Shown here: positions 53,156 through 62,946 of the stretch, piece by piece
How the letters are laid out: each line of letters begins with the position of its first letter
How positions within the stretch are numbered: position 1 is the first letter of the stretch
NCBI GenBank assembly: GCA_037481935.1
Contig: JBBFKQ010000007.1
Coordinates: 51,878 to 115,877, forward strand
Source: Aquificaceae bacterium
GTDB lineage: Bacteria; Aquificota; Aquificia; Aquificales; Aquificaceae
DNA: 64,000 nt
Direction of reading: 5' to 3'
Notes under the pieces: model-generated
Told to the model about the DNA's origin: nothing
The model's database searches: none
Seen by the model: the letters and a program-made list of their open reading frames with translations, nothing else
Made by a program: the position numbers and the translations under genes

Positions 53156-53973
53156 AAGTTCTCCTCTTTGTAAAGGACAGTCCGAGGGCGAGGGAGGTAT
53201 CTCAGAGTGTAGGAGAGTTTATAAAGACCCGTGGTATCCAGCTGGATGTCTTTGTAAATGAAAGGTCAGGAAAAGAAAAGCCATCCCTTAAGGGTATTGA
53301 CCTCCTTGTGGTGGTGGGCGGGGATGGCACCTTTCTGGCAGGTGCAAGACTTGGCTCAGGGGAGGGCGTTCCACTGCTGGGCATAAACGTGGGGAGGTTT
53401 GGCTTTCTTACTGAGGTGGAGCTGGAAGAGCTGGAGAAGGTCTTTGAGCTTGTGATTCAGGGCAAAATAGAGCCTCAGAGGAGGATGATGCTCTCTGCCT
53501 TTTTGCAGAGGGAAGGGAAGGAGTTATACCTGGGAGACTACCTGAACGATGTGGTGGTTTCAAAGGAGAGCCTTGCACGCATGGTGGAGGTGGAAATAGA
53601 GCTTCAGAAGGAAAGGGTGCTGAGAGTTTACGGGGATGGTGTGATAGTCTCCACACCCACAGGCTCCACCGCCTACGCCCTCTCTGCGGGGGGACCCATA
53701 CTCTACCCTCTTATGGAGGCTCTTCTCTTTGTCCCCATTTGCCCTCACACCCTCTCCAACAGACCTCTCGTGATTCCCGCAGACTTTGAAATAAGGCTTA
53801 TAAACCTTTCAGAGGACCACATGTCTTATCTTACCCTTGATGGTCAGGAGGGTATGAGCCTCAAAAGGGACGACAGGGTGCTGGTAAGGAGGTCTCAGCA
53901 CTACTGCCTTATGTATCCAAACCCTAACAGGAGCTTCTTTGGAATTCTCAAGGAAAAACTCAGATGGGGCTGA
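53152..53973 (+). CDS. nadK: NAD kinase
   Basis: 273 residues. VVVGGDGTFLAGAR (GGDG with catalytic Asp), GINVGRFGFLTEV, NDVVVSKES, GDGVIVSTPTGSTAYALSAGGPI are complete. It phosphorylates NAD to NADP, the sole de novo source. ATGA overlap with gmhA. Confidence 0.96.
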   Translation: MKVLLFVKDSPRAREVSQSVGEFIKTRGIQLDVFVNERSGKEKPSLKGIDLLVVVGGDGTFLAGARLGSGEGVPLLGINVGRFGFLTEVELEELEKVFELVIQGKIEPQRRMMLSAFLQREGKELYLGDYLNDVVVSKESLARMVEVEIELQKERVLRVYGDGVIVSTPTGSTAYALSAGGPILYPLMEALLFVPICPHTLSNRPLVIPADFEIRLINLSEDHMSYLTLDGQEGMSLKRDDRVLVRRSQHYCLMYPNPNRSFFGILKEKLRWG

Positions 53974-53977
53974 AAAC

Positions 53978-54709
53978 ATGGAATACATAGCTTATCGCTT
54001 TAAAGATGGTCAGCTTCTGCCAGTCAGGCATCCGCATGTGCCAGACTTTGACAGCCTCCTTCATATAGACAGGCAGAAGGAAATCCTGAGAAGAAACACC
54101 CTTCAGTTTGTGAAGGGTCTGCCTGCCAACGATGCACTTCTGTGGGGGGACAGAGGAACGGGCAAGTCTTCTCTTATTAAGTCCATGCTGGGGCTTTTTG
54201 CAGGGGAGGGGCTCAGGCTGGTGCAGGTCTATAAGATGGATATCCTTCACCTCTCTGACCTCTACGGGCTTCTCAGAGAGAGGAAGGAGAGGTTTATCCT
54301 TTTCTTTGATGACCTTTCCTTTGAGCCGGGCGATGAAAACATAAAGATTCTCAAGTCTCTTATGGACGGGGATGTGGAAGAAAGACCAGAAAATGTGCTT
54401 GTATATGCCACTTCCAACAGAAGGCATCTCATGCCAGAAAGGACGGAAGAGGACAAGTTCCCGGAAGAGAGCTATTCAGAGAAGGTGTCTCTGGTGGAGA
54501 GGTTTGGCATAAGGCTGGGCTTCTTTGCCTTTGGAAAGGAACAGTATCTTTCCATAGTAAGAAATCTGGTTTCTCAGAGGGCTCTTGAGCTTGAAGAGGA
54601 GGAGATTCATAGTCTTGCCCTTGACTGGGCTCTGCAGAATGGCTTTTCTGGAAGGAGTGCCTTTTACTTTGTAAAAGACCTTGAGGGGAGGCTCAGGTTA
54701 AGATATTGA
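53978..54709 (+). CDS. DUF815-type AAA+ ATPase
   Basis: 243 residues from the ATG at 53978, 4 bp after the nadK stop. Walker A LLWGDRGTGKSSLIKSML, Walker B FILFFDDLSFE, and VYATSNRRHLMPER (sensor) match the DUF815 family of P-loop proteins, whose function is unknown. The pattern is intact and typical in length. It is followed 1 bp later by the ligase gene. Confidence 0.88.
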   Translation: MEYIAYRFKDGQLLPVRHPHVPDFDSLLHIDRQKEILRRNTLQFVKGLPANDALLWGDRGTGKSSLIKSMLGLFAGEGLRLVQVYKMDILHLSDLYGLLRERKERFILFFDDLSFEPGDENIKILKSLMDGDVEERPENVLVYATSNRRHLMPERTEEDKFPEESYSEKVSLVERFGIRLGFFAFGKEQYLSIVRNLVSQRALELEEEEIHSLALDWALQNGFSGRSAFYFVKDLEGRLRLRY

Positions 54710-54710
54710 T

Positions 54711-56429
54711 ATGACCTTCAGAGAACTGTCTGAATACTTCTACCGCCTTGAGCAGACTACCAGCAGACTTGAGATGGCAGACATACTCAGGGAGCTTCTG
54801 GAAAAGGCAGATTCCGAGGAAATTGATAAGGTAGTTTATCTCACTCTGGGCGAGCTAATGCCAGCTTTCAGAGGAGTGGAGTTTGGCGTATCTGAAAGGC
54901 TTATGATGGAGGCCCTTTCCAAGGCATGCGGTGTAAGGGTCAGTCAGGTGGAAAAACTCTACAAGGAAAAGGGAGACCTTGGAGAAACTGCACGGGAGCT
55001 TATAGGCTGGCAGGGACGGGGTCTGAGCCTTGTAAAAGTGTATCAGGAGCTTCTTGATGTTGCCCTGACCAGAGGGACCCTTGACAAGGTCATGAAGCTT
55101 ATGAGCCTTCTGAAGGGCCTTTCTGGCTTTGAGGCAAAATATGCAGTCAGAATTGTCATTGGCAGGCTAAGGCTTGGTGTGGGTGATGCTACCATAATAG
55201 ACGCCCTTTCACTGACCACAGGGAGCAAGGAACTCAAACCCCTTATAGAGAGGGCATACAATCTCTGTTCGGACCTGGGGCTGGTGGCTAAGAGACTTAA
55301 AGAGGGTGGGCTTGAAGCATTGAGAGAATTCAGGGTTCATCTGGGCTATCCCATAAGGATGGCCCTTGCAGAGAGGGTCACAAGTGCAGAGGAGATAATT
55401 CAGAGGCTTGGCAGGTGTGCCATAGAAGCCAAATACGATGGCTTCAGACTCCAGGTTCACAAAGATGGACAGAAGGTGGAGATATATTCAAGGAACCTTG
55501 AACGCATGACGGAGATGTTTCCAGACGTGGTCAGAGCTGTTCTTGAGGATATAAAGTCCCAGAGGGTAATACTGGAGGGAGAAGCACTTGCGGTAAACGA
55601 GGAAACAGGTGAGTTCTACCCCTTTCAGGTCACCATACAGAGGAAAAGGAAATATGGCGTGGAGGAGTATTCAAAAGAATACCCCCTGAAGCTTTTCTGC
55701 TTTGACCTTCTTTACCTTGAAGGGGAGGATTACACGGTAAAGCCCTTTATAGAGAGAAGAAAGACTCTGGAGGAGCTTCTGGCACATACAAACACCCTCC
55801 GAACCTCCGAAATGTTCATAACTGACAGCGAAAGGGAAGTGGAAGCCTTTTTTGAAGAGGCTGTGACGAGAGGACTTGAGGGCATAATGGCAAAAAGGCT
55901 TGACGCACCATACACTGCAGGCTCAAGAAACTTTAACTGGATAAAGCTAAAAAGAAGCTACAGAGGAAGCCTTGCAGACACCATAGACGTGGTCATAGTG
56001 GGCTACTATTATGGAAGGGGTGCAAGGGCAAAGCTTGGCATCGGTGGACTTCTTGTGGCTGTTTATGAGCCCTCCACAGACACCTTCAAAACCATAAGTA
56101 AGGTGGGCTCTGGCTTTACAGAGGAAGAATGGGTCAGGCTCAAAGAGATGCTTGATAAAATAAGGCTTGAACACAGACATCCAAGGGTAGACAGCCTTAT
56201 GGAGGTGGATGTCTGGGTGGAGCCAAGGTATGTGATAACTGTTAACGCTGACGAGATAACCAGGTCACCCCTACATACTGCTGGAAGAACCTTAGAAGAA
56301 CCCGGCTATGCCCTACGCTTTCCAAGGGCTGTCAGCTTCATAAGAGAAGACAAAAACCCTGAAGACGCCAACACGGTAGAGGAAATAATAAGGCTCTACA
56401 ACCTGCAGAGGAAAGTTTCTGTGGAGTAA
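54711..56429 (+). CDS. lig: ATP-dependent DNA ligase (archaeal LigB-like)
   Basis: 572 residues. N-terminal DNA-binding domain, then the adenylation motif I AIEAKYDGFRLQVH (nucleophilic Lys), motif III LEGEALAV, motif IIIa FCFDLLYLEG, motif IV GLEGIMAKR, motif V WIKLKR, and OB-fold end. Seals nicks with ATP. Bacterial replication normally uses NAD-dependent LigA; ATP ligases of this long form are chiefly archaeal but known in Aquificales. The stop is one base before the convergent tRNA-Met gene. Confidence 0.95.
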   Translation: MTFRELSEYFYRLEQTTSRLEMADILRELLEKADSEEIDKVVYLTLGELMPAFRGVEFGVSERLMMEALSKACGVRVSQVEKLYKEKGDLGETARELIGWQGRGLSLVKVYQELLDVALTRGTLDKVMKLMSLLKGLSGFEAKYAVRIVIGRLRLGVGDATIIDALSLTTGSKELKPLIERAYNLCSDLGLVAKRLKEGGLEALREFRVHLGYPIRMALAERVTSAEEIIQRLGRCAIEAKYDGFRLQVHKDGQKVEIYSRNLERMTEMFPDVVRAVLEDIKSQRVILEGEALAVNEETGEFYPFQVTIQRKRKYGVEEYSKEYPLKLFCFDLLYLEGEDYTVKPFIERRKTLEELLAHTNTLRTSEMFITDSEREVEAFFEEAVTRGLEGIMAKRLDAPYTAGSRNFNWIKLKRSYRGSLADTIDVVIVGYYYGRGARAKLGIGGLLVAVYEPSTDTFKTISKVGSGFTEEEWVRLKEMLDKIRLEHRHPRVDSLMEVDVWVEPRYVITVNADEITRSPLHTAGRTLEEPGYALRFPRAVSFIREDKNPEDANTVEEIIRLYNLQRKVSVE

Positions 56430-56503
56430 TGGCGGCGGGAGGACTCGAACCTCCGACCTGAGACTTATGAGATCTCCGCTCTAACCAGCTGAGCTACGCC
56501 GCC
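56430..56503 (-). tRNA. tRNA-Met (CAT), elongator type
   Basis: 74 nt on the minus strand folds as a full cloverleaf: acceptor GGCGGCG/CGCCGCC, D arm GCTC-GAGC, anticodon stem GAGAT/GTCTC with loop CTCATAA (anticodon CAT), T arm GGAGG-TTCGAGT-CCTCC, discriminator A. CCA is not encoded. The acceptor lacks the mismatched C1-A72 and the GGG/CCC anticodon stem of initiator tRNA, so this is the elongator (Ile-lysidine type cannot be fully excluded). TATAAT (minus, 56530-56525) is 21 nt upstream. It begins one base after the ligase stop. Confidence 0.93.
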
Positions 56504-56534
56504 TTAATTGGAATATGGTTATAAATTATAAATC

Positions 56535-57491
56535 ATGAGGTTGTTTATGGCAATAATACTTCTACTTTTACTTTCCTCTTGCAAAGAGGAAAAGGTATTA
56601 ATCGGTGTTTTAATATCTGGCGAGGGTAGACTTCAAAAGGTGGAAGGTTTTAAGGATGGACTCAAAAGCTTGGGTGTAAAGGACGTGGAGCTTGTTGTTT
56701 ATAACGGCGGGAACAGCCTGGCAGGTATTGAAGAAAAAGCTATTGAAATGGTAGAAAGAGAAGGAGACTTCAGGCTAATAGCTGCAGGTGGAAGTCTAGA
56801 AGCTCATTACCTGAAGAAGGCAAAGGAAAATCTAAAAGTTCCAGTGGTTATACTGGGAGGAACGGCGATTAAAACCTGGGGTTTTGTTGACGACATGTAT
56901 AGACCAGTAAAAGGTATAACTGGAGTGGATAATCTGAATACAGAACTTATGGAAAAACGCATAGAGCTGTTTAAAAGACTCTTTCCTAATATAAACAAAG
57001 CTTTAGTTTTCTGCACACATCGCTTTGAAGCATCTAAAATTGCAACCAGACTAACAATTAAGGCAGGAGAAAGATATGGTTTAAAGATAGTTCCCCTTAT
57101 AGTTAACAATGTTCATGACCTTGAATATGTGATAAGTCACATGAAAGAGGATGGTTTTGAAGCTATCATAATTACGCCCTGCTTTTATACGGAAAATTTT
57201 CTCACTTCCTATATACTGCATTATGCTAGGTTCTATCAGGTGCCTGTTTTGTGTCTTTCACCCGAACATACAGCCAAAGGATGCACAGTAGCCTATGGTA
57301 GCTCCAACTACGACCAGGGCTATCAGGCCTCCTACATTGCCTATCAAATATTAAGAGGAGTTAAAGTGGAAGATATACCATTTGAGCAAGTCCATAATGT
57401 AAAACTCTCTATAAATGAAAGTTCATTGAGAGAATTAGGCTATTATCCTGATAACAAATTATACACAATAGCTGACCAAATAGTAAAATGA
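56535..57491 (+). CDS. ABC-type substrate-binding lipoprotein (TrpX / DUF534-like)
   Basis: 318 residues with lipobox signal MRLFMAIILLLLLSSC. Fold of the ABC_sub_bind (COG2984-like) family: VLIGVLISGEGRLQKVEGFK, LVVYNGGNS, RLIAAGGSLEAHYLKKAKEN, VVILGGTAIKTWGF and YGSSNYDQGYQASYIAYQIL. No permease or ATPase genes follow; instead a sensor kinase gene overlaps it by 4 bp. I infer that it presents a ligand to the kinase as a periplasmic sensor. TATAAA boxes precede the ATG. The DNA is A+T-rich. Confidence 0.8.
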   Translation: MRLFMAIILLLLLSSCKEEKVLIGVLISGEGRLQKVEGFKDGLKSLGVKDVELVVYNGGNSLAGIEEKAIEMVEREGDFRLIAAGGSLEAHYLKKAKENLKVPVVILGGTAIKTWGFVDDMYRPVKGITGVDNLNTELMEKRIELFKRLFPNINKALVFCTHRFEASKIATRLTIKAGERYGLKIVPLIVNNVHDLEYVISHMKEDGFEAIIITPCFYTENFLTSYILHYARFYQVPVLCLSPEHTAKGCTVAYGSSNYDQGYQASYIAYQILRGVKVEDIPFEQVHNVKLSINESSLRELGYYPDNKLYTIADQIVK

Positions 57492-59389
57492 GATACAGCA
57501 TAAAAAACCGCATAAAGGGCTTGATATTTTTTATAATGGCAGCCCAGATTCTTTTTGTTTTTGTATACTTTTACGTTCTGAGAAAGCAACTGGCTGAGTC
57601 ATGGTATACAGATAAGAGCGTCCTGGCAAAGATTCTTACAGATAGACTAAAAGAAGATATAAACTCGCTTGAGATAAATATAAGCTCACTTTTGAGCAAA
57701 TACAGAAGCTTTGGTATTGAATTGAAAGAAGCAATATGGAGGATTACGGGAGATATTGAACACATAACAGCTTGTGGATATTATGATATGGGTGGTCATT
57801 TGATGTTCTATCAGGAAAGAGCGGTTGGCAGTGAATTATTGCCTAAAACTCTGAAGAATATAAACTGGAAAAATGAGGTGATTGATTATCATTCCAGCGG
57901 GGAAGAAGCATACCTTAATCTAAAAATATTTGATAAGAACAATAATGTCCCTATGGGGTTTATGGTTTGCACTTTGAATTTAAAAAGTCTTCTCAAAGAT
58001 TACATAAGAGCATACGGCATTCGTGATACAACCATTACTCTGGTAAGTAGTGAAGGTATACCAGTGCTTACGCTAAACAGATATCCTGCTGAGGAACAGC
58101 TCAGAGTTAAAAACACTATTAAGAACATGAATATGAGTATGGAACTCAGTGAACCTATCAGTTATGTGTATAAGAAAGCCTATGATTTTTTAAAAGCTGC
58201 TTTGATATTGAGTATAACTCTATGCACTGCCTTGCTTTTGCTCGGTTTTTTCATGGTAAACAGGATATTTAAACCACTGGAAGAGCTGAAGATATACGTA
58301 TCAGGATGGGCAAGTGGGAAAAAGTTGAAGCTAAATGGACAGGGTGAGGTTTTTACACTAGCAAGCGCCTTTAAAGACTTGTTGGAAAGACTTGATAAAG
58401 AGAGAAGTATATATATCAATCTGTTCAATAACCTAAATGATGCTCTGGTTTTAGTGGATAATGAACAAGGGAATATACAAATGACTAACAAACAGTTTTT
58501 AAATATGTTCAGAATAGCAGAAAAAGATGCAGTGGGACTGAATATAAAGGAGCTAAGTGATTCACTCAAGACAGGTCTTTTCTCCTTTATACCTGAAATC
58601 AACATAAATCTGAAAGGACAAAGCAGGTATGTTAGTGTAACATCTATACCCCTTGAAATAGATGAGAGGGGTTATACGCTGTTTCATATAAAGGATGTTA
58701 CGGATAAAAAGAATCTTGAATTTTTACTTGAACGCTATTCAAAACTCGCAATAGTGGGTGAAATAGCATGTTCTTTAGCACATCAGCTAAACAACCCTTT
58801 GGCTTCTGTAATAGGATACACGGAATATATAAGGAATACCATTGATAATGGTGAAATAAAAGATATGATGAATGTGGTATTAAAAAATGCTGAAAGAGCA
58901 AGGGATACTATAAAAAGGTTACTTCATATCTCCACAAACCACAACGGTTCCCCAACAGAAATTGAACCACTTAAGTTTACAAAGGATTTGCTGGATATTA
59001 TGAATTTTAAAGCTAAACAAAAAAACCTTGTCATGGAACTATTTTCGCAGACTAAAGGCGGCACTATTTCAACATATGCCTGGGAACTTGAGCAAGTCCT
59101 TATTAACATTATAGATAATGCTATTGACGCATCACCTGATGGTGGAAAAGTTCATGTGGAAATTTTGGAAGAGGACTCTTTTATAGTTTGGAAAGTCAGA
59201 GACGAGGGCCATGGCGTGAAATCTGACAAAGTTTTTGAGCCATTTTATACTGAGAAAAACAATGGATTTGGCCTCGGTTTGTCAATTGCCAGAAGATTTG
59301 TAGAAAATATGGGTGGCAGTATAGATTACGAAAACCTCAGCACTGGCTGCGAGTTCAGGGTCTATATTAGGAAAAGAGGTGTAAAATGA
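57488..59389 (+). CDS. Membrane sensor histidine kinase (NtrB-like)
   Basis: 633 residues. Membrane helix 1 at about 12-32, a periplasmic sensor region of about 200 residues, helix 2 at about 235-258, a HAMP-like segment, a PAS domain (about 310-410), then HisKA with the phospho-acceptor His432 in CSLAHQLNNPLASVIGYTEY and HATPase boxes LINIIDNAIDAS, VRDEGHGV and GFGLGLSIARRF. It should phosphorylate the NtrC-like regulator encoded next (ATGA overlap). At 58441-58500 only 19 of 60 bases are G or C, against 35 of 60 in mnmG (19021-19080). Confidence 0.92.
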   Translation: MRYSIKNRIKGLIFFIMAAQILFVFVYFYVLRKQLAESWYTDKSVLAKILTDRLKEDINSLEINISSLLSKYRSFGIELKEAIWRITGDIEHITACGYYDMGGHLMFYQERAVGSELLPKTLKNINWKNEVIDYHSSGEEAYLNLKIFDKNNNVPMGFMVCTLNLKSLLKDYIRAYGIRDTTITLVSSEGIPVLTLNRYPAEEQLRVKNTIKNMNMSMELSEPISYVYKKAYDFLKAALILSITLCTALLLLGFFMVNRIFKPLEELKIYVSGWASGKKLKLNGQGEVFTLASAFKDLLERLDKERSIYINLFNNLNDALVLVDNEQGNIQMTNKQFLNMFRIAEKDAVGLNIKELSDSLKTGLFSFIPEININLKGQSRYVSVTSIPLEIDERGYTLFHIKDVTDKKNLEFLLERYSKLAIVGEIACSLAHQLNNPLASVIGYTEYIRNTIDNGEIKDMMNVVLKNAERARDTIKRLLHISTNHNGSPTEIEPLKFTKDLLDIMNFKAKQKNLVMELFSQTKGGTISTYAWELEQVLINIIDNAIDASPDGGKVHVEILEEDSFIVWKVRDEGHGVKSDKVFEPFYTEKNNGFGLGLSIARRFVENMGGSIDYENLSTGCEFRVYIRKRGVK

Positions 59390-60690
59390 AAATACTTATA
59401 GTTGAAGATGAAGCTGAATATGGATGGTTGCTTGCAAGGTTTCTAAGTGAAGAGGGCTATACTACGAAGCATGTTCTGACTGGTGGAGATGCTCTGGATT
59501 GTATTGATAAAGAACATTATGACCTAGTGTTATTAGACCTTCTACTGCCAGATATGGATGGTATGGACCTGCTTAAAAGAATAAGGGAAGGAGGTGGTAT
59601 GCAAGAGGTTGTAGTTATAACAGGGCACGGCACCATAAAAACAGCTGTGGAGGCAGTAAAACTTGGGGCCTTTGACTTTTTAACAAAGCCATGCAGTCTT
59701 GAAGAAATAAAGCTGGTAGTGAAGAAAATCGAGAGCATGTTGAGCCTAAAAAGAGAAAATAGCTTGCTTAAAAGAGAAAGGATGTTGATGGAAGAGGAGT
59801 TGATAGTAGAAAGCCCAGCTATGAGAAGTGTTATAGAGCTGGTAGAGAGGATTTCCTGCAGTGACTGCAGTGTCATAATACAGGGTGAAAGTGGCGTGGG
59901 GAAAGAATTAATTGCAAAGCTTATACATAAGATGAGCGACAGAAGAGACAAACCCTACGTAGCCATCAATATTTCTGCAATACCTCAAGACCTGATAGAG
60001 ACTGAACTCTTCGGATATGAAAAGGGTGCTTTTACAGGAGCATCCACCCAGAGGCAAGGTTTTATGGAGCTGGCAAAAGGTGGCACTCTCTTTCTGGATG
60101 AAATAACAGAGCTTAACCTACCTCTTCAGGCAAAGTTATTAAGGGCCATAGAAGATAAAAAATTTTACAGAGTTGGGGGCCGTAAAGAGCTTGAGAGCGA
60201 CGTGCGTATAATATGTGCTACAAATAAAGACATAAGAAAATTGGTTGAAGAAGGGATGTTTAGAAATGACCTATACTATCGCTTGAATACAGTTGAAATT
60301 AAAATACCACCCCTCAGGGAAAGAAGAGAGGATATAATACCCCTTGTGGAACACTTTCTTGAAAAATTTTGTAAAAAGTATGGTAAAAAAATAAGGGACC
60401 TTACGAGAAAAGCCAGGGATTTACTTATATATTATGATTATCCAGGCAATGTCAGAGAATTGAGGAATATAATTGAAAGAGCAGTGCTTTTATGTGAAAG
60501 AGACCTGATTGATGAAAACCATGTATGGATAAACCAAATCAGGAAAACTGACAACCTGAAAGAGCTGGAAAGAGAAAAAATAGAGAATGTCCTCAAAAGA
60601 GTAAACTACAATAAGAAGAAAGCTGCAGAGCTGCTTGGTATTCCCTTAAGAACTTTCTACAGAAGACTCAAAAGATACAATCTAATCTGA
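59386..60690 (+). CDS. NtrC-family sigma-54-dependent response regulator
   Basis: 434 residues: receiver domain with phospho-acceptor Asp51, AAA+ domain with Walker A GESGVGKE, the sigma-54-contact loop GAFTGA (214-219), Walker [12 protein letters not shown], and R-finger region, and a Fis-type helix-turn-helix at the end ([20 protein letters not shown]). It activates transcription at sigma-54 promoters. Directly downstream are two 20-bp-spaced dyads and a sigma-54 promoter, its probable target. Shares the A+T-rich composition of the kinase gene. Confidence 0.96.
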   Translation: MKILIVEDEAEYGWLLARFLSEEGYTTKHVLTGGDALDCIDKEHYDLVLLDLLLPDMDGMDLLKRIREGGGMQEVVVITGHGTIKTAVEAVKLGAFDFLTKPCSLEEIKLVVKKIESMLSLKRENSLLKRERMLMEEELIVESPAMRSVIELVERISCSDCSVIIQGESGVGKELIAKLIHKMSDRRDKPYVAINISAIPQDLIETELFGYEKGAFTGASTQRQGFMELAKGGTLFLDEITELNLPLQAKLLRAIEDKKFYRVGGRKELESDVRIICATNKDIRKLVEEGMFRNDLYYRLNTVEIKIPPLRERREDIIPLVEHFLEKFCKKYGKKIRDLTRKARDLLIYYDYPGNVRELRNIIERAVLLCERDLIDENHVWINQIRKTDNLKELEREKIENVLKRVNYNKKKAAELLGIPLRTFYRRLKRYNLI

Positions 60691-60691
60691 A

Positions 60692-60724
60692 TGCCAGACT
60701 GGCAACACATTTGACAGGTTGGCA
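60692..60724. promoter_or_regulatory. Tandem upstream activator sites for the adjacent NtrC-like regulator
   Basis: TGCCAG-A-CTGGCA (60692-60704) is a perfect 13-bp dyad. TGACAGGTTGGCA (60712-60724) matches it at 10 of 13 positions and starts exactly 20 bp later. They begin 2 bp after the regulator's stop codon and lie 69-101 bp upstream of the sigma-54 GG. Confidence 0.65.
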
Positions 60725-60791
60725 TAACTTTTCTTGTTCCCCCAGTGTATGAAGTGTTTGATTTATCAATAACAGGCCTACAGGGAATTCC

Positions 60792-60807
60792 TGGTATGTT
60801 CTTTGCG
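60792..60807 (+). promoter_or_regulatory. Sigma-54 promoter of the DsrE-like/porin operon
   Basis: TGGTATGTTCTTTGCG: GG (60793-60794) and GC (60805-60806) 10 bp apart. Expected start about 60818, leader about 33 nt with AAGGAGG before the ATG at 60851. Confidence 0.8.
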
Positions 60808-60850
60808 TAATTTCCCTAGTGAAAGGATTAACCCTTAAGGAGGTGCTAAT

Positions 60851-61357
60851 ATGGACAGAAGGAGCTTTTTCAGGTGGGCGACCTTATTTGCTTCCGTGCC
60901 TTTGATAAATAGGATTGCGGAAGCCTCTCCACCCAGAGTAAAGATGGAAGACATAAAAAAGGAAGCCCAGCTTGGCGTTATTTATCACTGCGATTTCCCA
61001 CAGGAGGCAAGGTTCAAAGCCATGCTGGGAAACATAAGAAACCACATGTCAGTTTATGACAATGACCCTTTCAGGATAAAGATAGTGGTTGTGGCTCATG
61101 GTGCCGGTGTAAAGTTCTTTATGAAAGACCTAACTGGAAGCCCATGGGAGACCGAAGCGGTTAAAGTTGATGAACTTTACCAGATGGAAAAGGACCTTCT
61201 GGCTTACGGAGTGGATTTTTACATATGCAACATAACCTTGCAGAGGCTGCGGCTTGACGCCAATAAACTCCATGAATTTACCAAAATAGTGCCTTCAGGA
61301 GTTGGGGCAATTGGACATCTGCAATCCAAGGGATTTGCTTACATAAAAGTTCAATAA
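60851..61357 (+). CDS. Tat-exported DsrE/DsrF-like protein
   Basis: 168 residues with a twin-arginine signal MDRRSFFRWATLFASVPLIN. The mature part is the DsrE/COG1416 fold: GVIYHCDFPQEARFKAMLGN, FRIKIVVVAHGAGVKFFMKD, a conserved Cys in DFYICNITLQRLRLDANKL and PSGVGAIGHLQSKGFAYIKV. Cytosolic DsrE homologues transfer sulfur; Tat-exported ones are of unknown function. Strong AAGGAGG and a sigma-54 promoter show tight control by the adjacent system. Followed 12 bp on by a porin. Confidence 0.82.
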   Translation: MDRRSFFRWATLFASVPLINRIAEASPPRVKMEDIKKEAQLGVIYHCDFPQEARFKAMLGNIRNHMSVYDNDPFRIKIVVVAHGAGVKFFMKDLTGSPWETEAVKVDELYQMEKDLLAYGVDFYICNITLQRLRLDANKLHEFTKIVPSGVGAIGHLQSKGFAYIKVQ

Positions 61358-61368
61358 GGAGGTGAAGT

Positions 61369-62946
61369 ATGAAAAACAAAAAGGTCGCAGGAGCCTTTCT
61401 GCTCACGGCGGTGCTTTTCACCCCAGAACTTTCTCATGCCATAAGGCTGTCAGGTCCGGCAGAAGACCAGTATATGGACATCAATGTGCTCATGCAACTC
61501 TGGTTCAGACAGCAGGATATAAGCGACCAGAACAGACCGAACTTTATAGGAGCGAGCGACAGGACGGATGTGTTTTTTAGAAGGGTGAGGTTGAGGTTCG
61601 GAGGGAGTGTAAATCCATGGTTCAAGTTTAATTTTGTGCTAAGGGATAACGATTTTGGGAGAGACCCTTACGATGCACCTTTTGGTGGACAGCCAACACA
61701 TGGAAGAAGGCAGAGCAACAGAAACACCGGCTTTATTCACGAGTTAGATGCCACGCTTGTGCCAAGCGCAATGACGGATATGAAAGGTATAGTCCTTGAT
61801 ATTCACCTTGGATATCCAAGGGTTCCATTGGGCAGAGAACAATTCCAGAGAGCCTACGACAACATAGACCTTGACAGAACAAATGCGACCCTCAGGTGGA
61901 CGCATTTAACTACTGGAGATGTTACTGGCAGGGCCTTTGGGGGCTATGCTCACGTCAGGGGGGCTACTAAAGGACAGGGATACTCTAAAATCACAGTGGA
62001 TGGATTTCTGGGATTTTTTGGTGGATTCAAAAATGTTAGAAACCCTTGGGATGATGTCATAGTTGGAGCATCCACATCTACGCCCTTATGCGGTTATACG
62101 GCTCCAAACCCCGCTGTTGGCACATGCCTTTCTAAAGCGAGGGGGAACTCTTCAAACAATCCTCTAGTTACATTGAGAGGAACTATAACCCTGGGAGATC
62201 AGGAGGGCAGACCGGCCATATATAACTGGCTTTATAGAGATACATACCTTGGAAAAAGAAAGGGTATAACCATAGGTTTTTCTTATGCCTTTCAGAACAA
62301 AATAAACCAGCACATAATAACTGATACTCAGGGCATTTCACCTGGTTTTCTTGGTAACGGTAGCCCACAGAATGGAGCTGGCACAGTTAATGTAAGGATT
62401 CCTTATTTACTTTTGCCAAACCCACTTTCTGCACCAACGTCAACCATAGCAAACACTCTTCTTGATAACAAGGTTGATATGAAATTCTACGGTACGGATT
62501 TTGCGTGGCATCATGGACCAGTCTCTTTTGTGGCCGAGTTAGGACAGGTAAAGTTTAACAAGCTTGTTCTCCTTGATGGTGCCAACAATTTGTATCCCAA
62601 CAGAAGTATCAAGAATGACTTCTGGCTTGTCAAAGCAGGATACATGCTGAATCCAAAGTCAAGGCATAAGTTTGAGCCCTATGTGAGCTATTCCGAGTAT
62701 AAACCTCAAATAGTTCAAGTAGGAACGGGAGCCAACGCGAGATTTTATGGAGATGCCACGAACTTTGTGGGGCCAAATGCCAGCGCTACAGGTAACTTGG
62801 GAAAGATAAAACAGATAGGTCTGGGTGTGAACTATTACTTCATAAACGAAAACTTCCGCTGGACACTTGAATATACCAAGTTTGATGAACAAAGAAACAG
62901 TATAAAGAACGATGCGGTCACCCTCCAGTTTCAGTGGATTTTCTGA
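61369..62946 (+). CDS. Outer-membrane porin (O/P-like beta-barrel)
   Basis: 525 residues with signal peptide MKNKKVAGAFLLTAVLFTPELSHA. Early strands DINVLMQLWFRQQ and VFFRRVRLRFGGSVNPWFKF are typical of phosphate-selective porin O/P-like barrels; alternating hydrophobic strands continue to the terminal TLQFQWIF. It has two Cys in an extracellular-type loop (CGYTAPNPAVGTC). Operon partner of the DsrE-like protein, sharing the sigma-54 promoter. The solute it carries is not predictable. Confidence 0.85.
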   Translation: MKNKKVAGAFLLTAVLFTPELSHAIRLSGPAEDQYMDINVLMQLWFRQQDISDQNRPNFIGASDRTDVFFRRVRLRFGGSVNPWFKFNFVLRDNDFGRDPYDAPFGGQPTHGRRQSNRNTGFIHELDATLVPSAMTDMKGIVLDIHLGYPRVPLGREQFQRAYDNIDLDRTNATLRWTHLTTGDVTGRAFGGYAHVRGATKGQGYSKITVDGFLGFFGGFKNVRNPWDDVIVGASTSTPLCGYTAPNPAVGTCLSKARGNSSNNPLVTLRGTITLGDQEGRPAIYNWLYRDTYLGKRKGITIGFSYAFQNKINQHIITDTQGISPGFLGNGSPQNGAGTVNVRIPYLLLPNPLSAPTSTIANTLLDNKVDMKFYGTDFAWHHGPVSFVAELGQVKFNKLVLLDGANNLYPNRSIKNDFWLVKAGYMLNPKSRHKFEPYVSYSEYKPQIVQVGTGANARFYGDATNFVGPNASATGNLGKIKQIGLGVNYYFINENFRWTLEYTKFDEQRNSIKNDAVTLQFQWIF

